38,897 bases of DNA from Sphingomonadales bacterium UBA6174 (GTDB taxonomy: Bacteria > Pseudomonadota > Alphaproteobacteria > Sphingomonadales > Sphingomonadaceae). The stretch lies in contig DITW01000025.1 in NCBI GenBank assembly GCA_002422945.1, forward strand, positions 41,406 through 80,302, read 5' to 3'. The translations under genes were made by a program, and so were the position numbers. Below are positions 29,594 to 37,328 of the stretch, piece after piece. The stretch's first letter is position 1; the number at the start of each line of letters is the position of its first letter. Under the pieces are notes generated by a model, which saw nothing but the letters and a program-made list of their open reading frames with translations, was not told where the DNA came from and made no database searches.

Positions 29594-32062
29594 ATGATGT
29601 CCAACAAACCCCATCTCATCGTTATTGGCAACGGCATGGCCGGTTGCCGCGCGGTTGAGGAAATCCTTGCCCGTGATGGCGATACGTTCCGCATCTCGAT
29701 CTTCGGCGCGGAACCGAGGGTTAATTATAATCGGATCATGCTGTCGCCGTTGCTGGCGGGGGAAAAGAGTTTCGAGGACATCATCATCAATGGCCATGAT
29801 TGGTATCAGGATAACCAGATCGATCTGGTGTCGGGTGATCCGGTCGTGGCGGTTGATCGCGCGAACAAGACAATTACGGCCGCATCGGGCCGGGTCGAAC
29901 ATTATGACAAGCTCCTGATCGCGACCGGGTCCGATCCGTTCATCATTCCGGTGCCGGGGCATAAACTGCCAGGCGTGATCACGTTTCGCGATATGGACGA
30001 TGTCGGCGCGATGTTGGAAGCGGCCAATCGCGGTGGCGATGCGGTGGTGATCGGCGGCGGTTTGCTGGGGCTGGAAGCCGCGCATGGCCTGAGCTTGCGT
30101 GGGATGAAGGTGACGGTCATCCATTTGATGCCGACCCTGATGGAACGCCAATTGGACGAGGCGGCGGGCTGGCTGCTCAAATCCGCGCTGGAAAGTCGGG
30201 GCCAGACGATCCTGACCGGGGCCGATACCGCCGAAATCTATGGCGATGGCAAGGTTGAAGGCGTGCGGTTGAAGGACGGTCGCGATATTCCGGCGACCAT
30301 CGTCGTGATGGCGGTCGGCATTCGTCCGAATACCAAGCTGGCCAAGGAAACCGGCCTCGCGGTCGGGCGCGGGATTCAGGTCGATGACGACATGGTCACG
30401 TCCGATGCCGATATTCTCGCGGTCGGTGAATGCGTCGAGCATGATGGCAATGTCTATGGTCTGGTCGCGCCGTTGTGGGACATGTGCCGCAGCCTTGCCG
30501 CCGGTCTGGTCGCCGAACCCAATGGCTATCGCGGGTCGGTGACATCGACCAAGCTGAAGGTCGCGGGGCTGGATGTGTTTTCCGCCGGTGATTTTTCGGG
30601 CGGCGAGGGATGCGAGGACATCGTTCTGCGCGATGCGACCCGTGGCGTCTATAAGCGCGTGATCGTCAAGGATGACCGATTGGTCGGCGCGGTATTGTAT
30701 GGCGATACGGCGGACGGCAATTGGTATTTCGATCTGCTGAAAAAAGAAGAGGATGTCTCTTCGATCCGCGATGCCCTGATCTTTGGTCAGGCGTTCGCCT
30801 CTGGCGGGGGCCTTTCCGCAAACCCTATTGAAGCCGTTGCGGGCATGGCAGACGATGCGGAAGTCTGCGGCTGCAACGGCGTGACCAAGGGGCAGGTCAT
30901 GGCCTGCATCGGCGGCGGGGCGACCAGCCTTGATGCGGTGCGCGCGGGCTGCAAGGCGTCTGCCAGTTGCGGGAGCTGCACCGGACTGGTCGAAAACATC
31001 CTCGCCTTTGCGATGGGCGATGATTATGCGGGCGAGCGCGAAAACAAGCCGATGTGCAAATGCACCAGCTTTACCCATGAAGATGTCCGCAAGGCGATCA
31101 TCGACAAGGAATTGAAGGTGATCCCGCAGGTGATGCAGGCGCTTTCATGGAGCACGCCGGACGGGTGTTCGTCCTGCCGCCCGGCGCTCAATTATTATCT
31201 GTTGTGTGCATGGCCGGGTGAGCATGAGGAAGACCCGCAGAGCCGGTTCGTCAATGAGCGCATGCATGCCAATATCCAAAAGGACGGCACTTATTCCGTC
31301 GTCCCGCGTATGTGGGGTGGGGTCACGACCCCGAACGAACTGCGCGCGATTGCCGATGCTGCTGATAAATATAATGCGCGGATGGTGAAGGTGACGGGCG
31401 GGCAGCGGCTCGATCTGTTCGGTATCAAGAAAGAGGATTTGCCGTCGATCTGGGCCGATCTGAACGCCGCCGGGATGGTATCGGGCCATGCCTATGGCAA
31501 GGCGTTGCGCACCGTCAAAACCTGTGTCGGGTCGGAATGGTGCCGGTTCGGGACGCAGGATTCGACCGGGCTGGGCATCAAGCTGGAACACATGACCTGG
31601 GGTTCATGGATGCCGCACAAGTTCAAGATCGCGGTATCGGGCTGCCCGCGCAATTGCGCCGAAGCGACGATCAAGGATTTTGGCGTGATCTGCGTCGATA
31701 GCGGTTATGAACTGTTGATCGGCGGCAATGGCGGCATTCATCTGCGCGGCACGGATTTATTGTGCAAGGTATCGACCGAGCAAGAGGCGATGGATTATTG
31801 CGCTGCCTTCATCCAGCTTTACCGCGAAGAAGCCCGCTATCTCGACCGCACCGCGCCTTGGGTCGAACGGGTCGGGCTTGATTATGTCAAGCAGCGGATC
31901 GTCGAAGACGCGACCGGGCGTGAGGCGCTGCGGAGCCGGTTTCTGTATGCCCAAAGCTTTTTGCAAATCGACCCATGGGCCGAACGCGCCGCGGGCAAGG
32001 AAGCGCATCTGCATCAGCATATTGCAGAAATCCGGCCCTTTGCCGTTGTGGGAGGACATTGA
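29594..32062 (+). CDS. nirB: Assimilatory nitrite reductase, large subunit
   Basis: An 822-residue NAD(P)H nitrite reductase subunit reducing nitrite to ammonium in the cytoplasm. The order of domains is FAD/NAD(P) oxidoreductase (residues 1-400, VIGNGMAGCRAVEE and VIGGGLLGLEAAHGL), BFD-like [2Fe-2S] region near 425-480 (VCGCNGVTKGQV, CGSCTGLV), then the siroheme/[4Fe-4S] half with ligands C644, C650 (CVGSEWC) and C684, C688 (CPRNC). The siroheme is supplied by the methyltransferase encoded downstream. The start has two adjacent ATGs (29594, 29597) after GAGG. nirD follows 2 bases later. Confidence 0.96.
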   Translation: MMSNKPHLIVIGNGMAGCRAVEEILARDGDTFRISIFGAEPRVNYNRIMLSPLLAGEKSFEDIIINGHDWYQDNQIDLVSGDPVVAVDRANKTITAASGRVEHYDKLLIATGSDPFIIPVPGHKLPGVITFRDMDDVGAMLEAANRGGDAVVIGGGLLGLEAAHGLSLRGMKVTVIHLMPTLMERQLDEAAGWLLKSALESRGQTILTGADTAEIYGDGKVEGVRLKDGRDIPATIVVMAVGIRPNTKLAKETGLAVGRGIQVDDDMVTSDADILAVGECVEHDGNVYGLVAPLWDMCRSLAAGLVAEPNGYRGSVTSTKLKVAGLDVFSAGDFSGGEGCEDIVLRDATRGVYKRVIVKDDRLVGAVLYGDTADGNWYFDLLKKEEDVSSIRDALIFGQAFASGGGLSANPIEAVAGMADDAEVCGCNGVTKGQVMACIGGGATSLDAVRAGCKASASCGSCTGLVENILAFAMGDDYAGERENKPMCKCTSFTHEDVRKAIIDKELKVIPQVMQALSWSTPDGCSSCRPALNYYLLCAWPGEHEEDPQSRFVNERMHANIQKDGTYSVVPRMWGGVTTPNELRAIADAADKYNARMVKVTGGQRLDLFGIKKEDLPSIWADLNAAGMVSGHAYGKALRTVKTCVGSEWCRFGTQDSTGLGIKLEHMTWGSWMPHKFKIAVSGCPRNCAEATIKDFGVICVDSGYELLIGGNGGIHLRGTDLLCKVSTEQEAMDYCAAFIQLYREEARYLDRTAPWVERVGLDYVKQRIVEDATGREALRSRFLYAQSFLQIDPWAERAAGKEAHLHQHIAEIRPFAVVGGH

Positions 32063-32064
32063 TC

Positions 32065-32403
32065 ATGAACGCCGAATGGCTCGATATTGGTCCGGTGGAT
32101 CAGCTCCCCGCCTTGGGCGCGCGTACCTTGCCGGTGCAAGGGGGCGAGGAAATCGCGATTTTCCGCACCGCCAATGGCAGCGTCTATGCGCTCGTCAACA
32201 AATGCCCGCACAAACATGGCCCGCTGTCGCAGGGCATCGTCCATGACACGACCGTGACCTGCCCGCTGCATAATTGGCGGATTTCGCTGATTACGGGTGA
32301 GGCCTTGGGCGAGGATGAAGGGTGCGTGCCGGTCATCCCGGTCAAGATCGACGGGGGCCGTATTCTGATCGGTCGCGCGGCAGCGTTGGCGGGGGTGATG
32401 TGA
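32065..32403 (+). CDS. nirD: Assimilatory nitrite reductase, small subunit
   Basis: A 112-residue Rieske-fold partner of NirB. Unlike many enterobacterial NirD proteins that lack the cluster ligands, this one keeps both pairs, CPHKHG and CPLHNW, so it should hold a [2Fe-2S] centre. The ATG at 32065 follows GGAGG located in the last nirB codons. The stop overlaps the GTG start of nasA, so the three reductase genes are translated as a coupled unit. Confidence 0.93.
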   Translation: MNAEWLDIGPVDQLPALGARTLPVQGGEEIAIFRTANGSVYALVNKCPHKHGPLSQGIVHDTTVTCPLHNWRISLITGEALGEDEGCVPVIPVKIDGGRILIGRAAALAGVM

Positions 32404-34985
32404 CCGAAACGCGGACCACTTGCGCTTATTGCGGTGTCGGTTGCGGCATCCGTGCCACGCCGACCGGTCCGCGTGCGGTCACCATCAAGGGCGACCCCGA
32501 TCACCCGGCCAATTTCGGGCGGCTGTGTTCCAAGGGGACGCATCTCGGCGAAACCATCGGGTTGGAAGGGCGTTTGCTCTATCCCGAAATTGATCATGCG
32601 CGGGTCGATTGGGATACGGCGCTTGATCATGTTGCCCGCCGTTTTCAAGCGATCATCGCCGAACATGGGCCGGAAAGCGTGGCCTTTTATGTGTCGGGCC
32701 AGTTGCTGACCGAAGATTATTACGTCGCCAATAAGCTGATGAAGGGCTTTATCGGCACGGCCAATATCGACACCAATAGCCGCTTGTGCATGGCAAGCGC
32801 GGTCGCCGCGCATAATCGCGCCTTTGGCGAGGATGTGGTGCCATGTTCTTATGACGATCTGGAAGAAGCCGACCTGATTATCTTGGTCGGGTCGAACACC
32901 GCCTGGTGCCATCCGGTGATCTGGCAACGGATCGAGGCCGCGCGGGAACAGCGCGGGACCAAATTGGTCGTGATCGATCCGCGCCGCACCGAAACCGCCG
33001 AACGCGCCGACCTCCATCTCGCGATTGCGCCCGATGGCGATGTCGCGTTGTTCAATGCGTTATTGCTGCATTTGCGCGATCATGAGGGGCTGGATGCGGC
33101 GTTTTTGCAGGGCCGGGTCAACACGCCGGACGATTTCTGGGCACAATTGACCACCCAAGATTGCGGCGTTGATCAGGTCGCCCTCGATCAGTTTTTCGCA
33201 CTGTTTGCCGCGCATCCGCGCACCGTGACCTTATTCAGCCAAGGGGCGAACCAGTCCACCTCTGGCACGGATAAGGGCAATGCGATCATCAATCTGCACC
33301 TTGCCACGGGCCGGATTGGCCAGCCCGGCATGGGACCGTTCAGCATCACCGGCCAGCCCAATGCGATGGGCGGGCGTGAAGTCGGTGGGCTTGCGTCCAT
33401 GCTCGCGGTGCATATGGGGTTTAGCGCCGCCGAACAGGACCGCGCTCAGCGTTTCTGGCAGTCGCCCAATATATGTGCTGGCCCCGGCCTGAAAGCAGTC
33501 GAGATGTTCGATGCGGTGGCATCGGGCAAGATCAAGGCGATCTGGATCATGGCGACCAACCCGGCGGTCTCGATGCCCGATGCGGGCGATGTGCGCGCGG
33601 CCCTCGCCAATTGCCCGTTGGTCGTCGTGTCGGATTGCATTGCGGAAACGGACACCACCGCCTTTGCCCATGTGAAGCTGCCCGCTTTTGGCTGGGGGGA
33701 AAAAGACGGCACAGTCACCAATTCCGAACGCCGCATTTCGCGCCAGCGCGGTTTTCTTGAAGCGCCGGGTGAGGCCAAGCCCGATTGGTGGGCGCTGGCG
33801 GAAGTGGCCAAACGCATGGGCTGGGCCGATGCGTTCGATTATCCCAATGCCGCGCATATATTCCGGGAGTTTGCGGCGCAAACCGGCTTTGAAAATCAGG
33901 GCGCGCGGGTGTTGGATATTGGCGAATATGCCAATATTTCGGATGCGGATTATGAGGCGATGGCACCCTTTGTCTGGGGTGGAGCCTCGCCCTTTGCGGA
34001 TCGCCCGTTCACGACAGCGAACGGCAAGGCCAATCTGGTGGTCGCCAATCCAACTATGCGCGATGTTGATCCGGCCTTTCCATTTCGCCTCAACACCGGG
34101 CGCTATCGTGACCAATGGCACACGATGACCCGCACCGGCCTGTCGCCGAAATTGTCGCAGCATCGCCGCGAGCCTTTGGTGGAGGTGCATCCGGATGACG
34201 CGCTGGCGTTGCAGGTGCAAGATGGTGGTTTGGCGCAGGTCGCGACCGCCAATGGCGCGAGCATCTTTCGCGTATCGGTGACGGATGGCCAGCGTAAGGG
34301 CGAATTGTTCGTGCCGATGCACTGGACCGATCAGCAATCTTCTGCCGGGCGCACCGGCCTGTTGCCGGGCAAGGACCGCGACCCTGTGTCGGGCCAGCCG
34401 GGGTTCAAGAATACGCCCGCGAAGATATCGCCGGTCACACCCGATTGGAGCGGATTTCTTGTTACCCAGACCCTACCAGATGCGATTGATTTGCTGTATC
34501 ATGTGAAGGTCCGGACTCCGGCGGGCTGGTTGATCGAACTGGCGGGCATGGGCGATGCCGATGTGGCGCTGGCGCTACTGCCCCCCGGCGAACGGGCCGA
34601 AGTGGTCGATGCGCGGCGCGGCACGATCCGGGCGGCGGTTATTGGCGCCGAAAATTTGAGTAGGGGCCATTTGCACGCGGCGTTGTTCATCGCCCGCGAT
34701 AATAGCCTGCCGCCGCGCGATTGGCTGGTGGCGCAATTGGCGATGAACGAGGCGTCGTCGATGGAATTGCTGGCCGGGCGTTCGGCCACGCCCGCCCCTG
34801 ATCGCGGCGCGATTATTTGCGTGTGCTTCGATGTCGGGATGATGATGATCCTCGACGCGATTACCGCCCAGTCGCTGACCTCGGTTGAGGCGGTGGGCGC
34901 GGCGCTCAATGCAGGTACCAATTGCGGGTCATGCCGTCCTGCGATTGCCCGTCTGTTGTCGGAAAAGGAACTGATCCATGGCTGA
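32400..34985 (+). CDS. nasA: Assimilatory nitrate reductase, catalytic subunit
   Basis: An 861-residue molybdenum bis-MGD enzyme reducing nitrate to nitrite in the cytoplasm. The N-terminal [4Fe-4S] ligands are C8, C11, C15 and C43. The MGD-binding domains carry SNTAWCHPVIWQRI, SQGANQSTSGTDKGNAIIN and GQPNAMGGREVGG. A C-terminal BFD-like [2Fe-2S] domain (about residues 807-855, ICVCFDVG and NCGSCRPAI) suggests electron transfer from a flavoprotein or ferredoxin partner, although no separate NasB/NasC gene is seen nearby. The GTG at 32400 overlaps the nirD stop. No twin-arginine signal is present, consistent with an assimilatory role. Confidence 0.95.
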   Translation: MTETRTTCAYCGVGCGIRATPTGPRAVTIKGDPDHPANFGRLCSKGTHLGETIGLEGRLLYPEIDHARVDWDTALDHVARRFQAIIAEHGPESVAFYVSGQLLTEDYYVANKLMKGFIGTANIDTNSRLCMASAVAAHNRAFGEDVVPCSYDDLEEADLIILVGSNTAWCHPVIWQRIEAAREQRGTKLVVIDPRRTETAERADLHLAIAPDGDVALFNALLLHLRDHEGLDAAFLQGRVNTPDDFWAQLTTQDCGVDQVALDQFFALFAAHPRTVTLFSQGANQSTSGTDKGNAIINLHLATGRIGQPGMGPFSITGQPNAMGGREVGGLASMLAVHMGFSAAEQDRAQRFWQSPNICAGPGLKAVEMFDAVASGKIKAIWIMATNPAVSMPDAGDVRAALANCPLVVVSDCIAETDTTAFAHVKLPAFGWGEKDGTVTNSERRISRQRGFLEAPGEAKPDWWALAEVAKRMGWADAFDYPNAAHIFREFAAQTGFENQGARVLDIGEYANISDADYEAMAPFVWGGASPFADRPFTTANGKANLVVANPTMRDVDPAFPFRLNTGRYRDQWHTMTRTGLSPKLSQHRREPLVEVHPDDALALQVQDGGLAQVATANGASIFRVSVTDGQRKGELFVPMHWTDQQSSAGRTGLLPGKDRDPVSGQPGFKNTPAKISPVTPDWSGFLVTQTLPDAIDLLYHVKVRTPAGWLIELAGMGDADVALALLPPGERAEVVDARRGTIRAAVIGAENLSRGHLHAALFIARDNSLPPRDWLVAQLAMNEASSMELLAGRSATPAPDRGAIICVCFDVGMMMILDAITAQSLTSVEAVGAALNAGTNCGSCRPAIARLLSEKELIHG

Positions 34986-35781
34986 GATGATTTCTCCGGG
35001 TGAAGTCTGGTTGGTGGGCGCAGGTCCGGGCGATCCCGATTTGCTGACGCGCAAGGCGGAAAAGCTGATCCTCGCCGCCGATATCGTATTTTACGATGCG
35101 CTGGTCGGGCCGGGGGTGTTGGATCTCATTCCAGCAGGCGTCGCCCGCGTCAATGTCGGCAAAAGATCGGGTCGGCATAGCAAGGACCAGCCGAGCATCA
35201 ATGATTTGCTGGTCAAGGCGGCGTTGCGGGGCCAACGGGTGGTGCGGTTGAAGGGCGGCGATCCCTCGATTTTTGGGCGGTCGGCAGAGGAAATGGCCGA
35301 ACTCGCCGCGCATGATATTCCGGTGTCGATCTGCCCCGGCATTACTGCCGCGAGTGCGGCGGCTGCCAGTGCGGGCGTGTCGCTGACATTGCGCGGCATG
35401 GCGCGCAAATTGACGTTCCTCACCGCCCATGCGCGGGCGGGCGAAGAATTGGAACTCGATTGGCAGGCCTTGGCCGATCCCGAAGCAACCCTTGCCATTT
35501 ATATGGGCAAGGCCGTTTCGGGGAAAATTTCGCGCCAATTAATCGCGCATGGGCTGGCGAAAGATACGCCCGCGCTGGTCGTGGAAAATGCCAGCCTGCC
35601 GAACCAGCGGCTGGTCCGCACCCGGTTGGACCTGTTGGAACTGGCGGCGGCCCCGGTCATTACGGATGGCCCGGCCATTTTGCTGATCGGCGCGGCGATT
35701 GGCGCATGGCCGAGCTGTGTGTTACAAGGGGTTGCAGGCGAAGGCCGTAGCATTGTATCCGACCAGTCCCGGGTGGACTAG
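34978..35781 (+). CDS. cobA: Uroporphyrinogen-III C-methyltransferase
   Basis: A 267-residue SUMT-type methylase that makes precorrin-2, the first step to siroheme for NirB. Motifs are VGAGPGDPDLLT near 14-25, VVRLKGGDPSIFGR near 87, ICPGITAASAAAA and the TFLTAHA stretch. The CysG dehydrogenase/ferrochelatase part is absent, so those steps need another gene. It overlaps the end of nasA by 8 bases and is followed 11 bases later by the enoyl-CoA hydratase-family gene. The symbols cysG or nirE are sometimes used for this class. Confidence 0.93.
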   Translation: MAEMISPGEVWLVGAGPGDPDLLTRKAEKLILAADIVFYDALVGPGVLDLIPAGVARVNVGKRSGRHSKDQPSINDLLVKAALRGQRVVRLKGGDPSIFGRSAEEMAELAAHDIPVSICPGITAASAAAASAGVSLTLRGMARKLTFLTAHARAGEELELDWQALADPEATLAIYMGKAVSGKISRQLIAHGLAKDTPALVVENASLPNQRLVRTRLDLLELAAAPVITDGPAILLIGAAIGAWPSCVLQGVAGEGRSIVSDQSRVD

Positions 35782-35792
35782 GAAAGAGATAC

Positions 35793-36584
35793 ATGACTGA
35801 AGAACCGATCCTGCTGAACGTCGATGATGGCATCGCGACGATGACGCTCAATCGCCCGGACGCGGGGAATGCGATCAACCTGCCGTTGGCCAAGGCCATG
35901 TTTCAGGCGGCGTTGAAGTGCGAGGCCGATCCGGCGATCCGCTGTGTCGTGCTGACGGCGAAGGGGCGGCTGTTTTGCGCCGGTGGCGATCTGGGGGATT
36001 TTGCGACGGCGGGCGAGAATATCGGCGTCTATCTGGCGGAACTCGCTGGCACGCTGCATATGGCGGTCGCGCGGTTGATGCGGATGCGAAAGCCGTTGCT
36101 GGTGCTGGTCAATGGCCCATCGGCGGGTGCGGGCCTTAGCCTTGCGCTGATGGGTGATATTGTTGTGGCCGGTCGTGCGGCGAATTTCTCGACGGCTTAT
36201 GGTGGCGTTGGCCTCAGCCCGGATGGCGGCGCATCTTGGATGTTGCCGCGGCTTGGCGGCATGCGTCTGGCGCAGGAAATGATCATCGCCAACCGTCGTT
36301 TGTCGGCGGAAGAGGCAGAGACCCATGGCTTGATCACGGCGGTGGTCGATGATGCGGACCTGATGGCCGAAGGGCAAAAACGCGCCGCGCGTTTGAACGC
36401 CAGCGCGGTGGGTGCGATTGGCGCGGCGCGCGCGTTGTTGCTGGAAAGCATGGGCGGCGGGTTTGAAGCGCATCTCGACCTTGAACTGCGCTCGATCGCC
36501 GCACGTGGCACCAGCGCGGAATGCCGGGAAGGCGTTGCGGCCTTCCTTGAAAAGCGCAAGCCGGATTTCAAAAGCGTCGGCTGA
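35793..36584 (+). CDS. Enoyl-CoA hydratase/isomerase family protein
   Basis: A 263-residue crotonase-fold enzyme acting on acyl-CoA thioesters. Oxyanion-hole segments are RLFCAGGDLGDF (60-71) and NGPSAGAGLSLALMGD (107-122). In the position where hydratases carry a catalytic glutamate it has D144 (LSPDGGASWMLPR), as in PaaG-type isomerases, so isomerase activity is more likely than simple hydration. It lies 11 bases after cobA in the nitrate operon and before its terminator, which is unexpected for its function. No other fatty-acid or phenylacetate genes are visible. Confidence 0.85.
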   Translation: MTEEPILLNVDDGIATMTLNRPDAGNAINLPLAKAMFQAALKCEADPAIRCVVLTAKGRLFCAGGDLGDFATAGENIGVYLAELAGTLHMAVARLMRMRKPLLVLVNGPSAGAGLSLALMGDIVVAGRAANFSTAYGGVGLSPDGGASWMLPRLGGMRLAQEMIIANRRLSAEEAETHGLITAVVDDADLMAEGQKRAARLNASAVGAIGAARALLLESMGGGFEAHLDLELRSIAARGTSAECREGVAAFLEKRKPDFKSVG

Positions 36585-36585
36585 T

Positions 36586-36623
36586 AAAAAAGGGGCGATG
36601 CTGGATCACAGCATCGCCCCTTT
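36586..36623. terminator. Bidirectional rho-independent terminator
   Basis: A perfect 12-base stem GGGGCGATGCTG (36592-36603) / CAGCATCGCCCC (36609-36620) with a 5-base loop has six A's on the left and TTT on the right. It ends the nitrate cluster (plus) and the bcs genes (minus), which converge here. Confidence 0.88.
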
Positions 36624-36632
36624 ATGCCTATT

Positions 36633-37328
36633 TTAGAATAATTTGCTAAGCGCGATTGATCCATAAGCGCGCGGGCCACGGCCTGCCTGTTCCGATGCGC
36701 CGCCGCTCAATTGCAGCGACACATTATGGGCGATGGATGTGCTGGCGAAAATGCCCGCAAAGCCCTTTTTATAGCTCGGGTCGCCTTGCAATCCGGCTTC
36801 CAAGCCAAGGCGCAGATCGCGTTGACCGATGCGATGGCCAAGCTGTAATTTCGCCTGATAGGTGTCGTCAAACGCGCCATAGCTGCCATACCAGCCCAGC
36901 CGCCATTTGGGGCCGTCCAGCGCACCATCGCTTTGCAGGCCGAGATCCCAATTCGATCCGCGAAGATCGTTGCCGGGATCGTTGGGCGACAGGCTGGTGT
37001 CCGAAAAATGTGGCCCTGCCGATACATTCGCCCAGCCCCAATCACCGGAGAATTGATAGACAAGGGCGGCATCAGCGCCGACATATTTGCCGATGATCTG
37101 TTGGCCGTTGGTTGTATATTTATACCGACCTGCGGCGGTCCCCGCCCGGATGGCGAGGCCATGGCCAAGCGATGCGCCCGGCAAAGACACCACCCCACCT
37201 GCATAGCCCGACTGGCTTTCCGCGATCGTGCCGCCCGCATAGATGACGCCGCGCAATTCTTCTGCCGAGGCGCTGGTCGCACCGCAGGTCGCCATAAGGG
37301 CGGTGGTCAGCAGTGTGATGGTCTTCAT
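36633..37328 (-). CDS. bcsS: BcsS-like cellulose biosynthesis outer-membrane protein
   Basis: A 231-residue protein with a signal peptide (MKTITLLTTALMATCGATSASA) and alternating amphipathic strands suggesting an 8- to 12-strand outer-membrane barrel, ending in ALSKLF. It resembles the alphaproteobacterial BcsS family (PF17036), and the overlap with bcsA supports this. Its role in cellulose export or assembly is not well known. The ATG at 37328 overlaps the bcsA stop (ATGA) and follows AGGAG by 8 bases. The family call is by pattern and context, not by search. Confidence 0.75.
   Translation of the reverse strand: MKTITLLTTALMATCGATSASAEELRGVIYAGGTIAESQSGYAGGVVSLPGASLGHGLAIRAGTAAGRYKYTTNGQQIIGKYVGADAALVYQFSGDWGWANVSAGPHFSDTSLSPNDPGNDLRGSNWDLGLQSDGALDGPKWRLGWYGSYGAFDDTYQAKLQLGHRIGQRDLRLGLEAGLQGDPSYKKGFAGIFASTSIAHNVSLQLSGGASEQAGRGPRAYGSIALSKLF

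Noticed and set aside
29579..31078. 499-codon minus-strand frame opposite nirB
   Set aside because: Antisense to conserved nirB domains; no recognisable fold or start signal.
33231..34337. 368-codon minus-strand frame opposite nasA
   Set aside because: Shadow of nasA with biased composition; no support.
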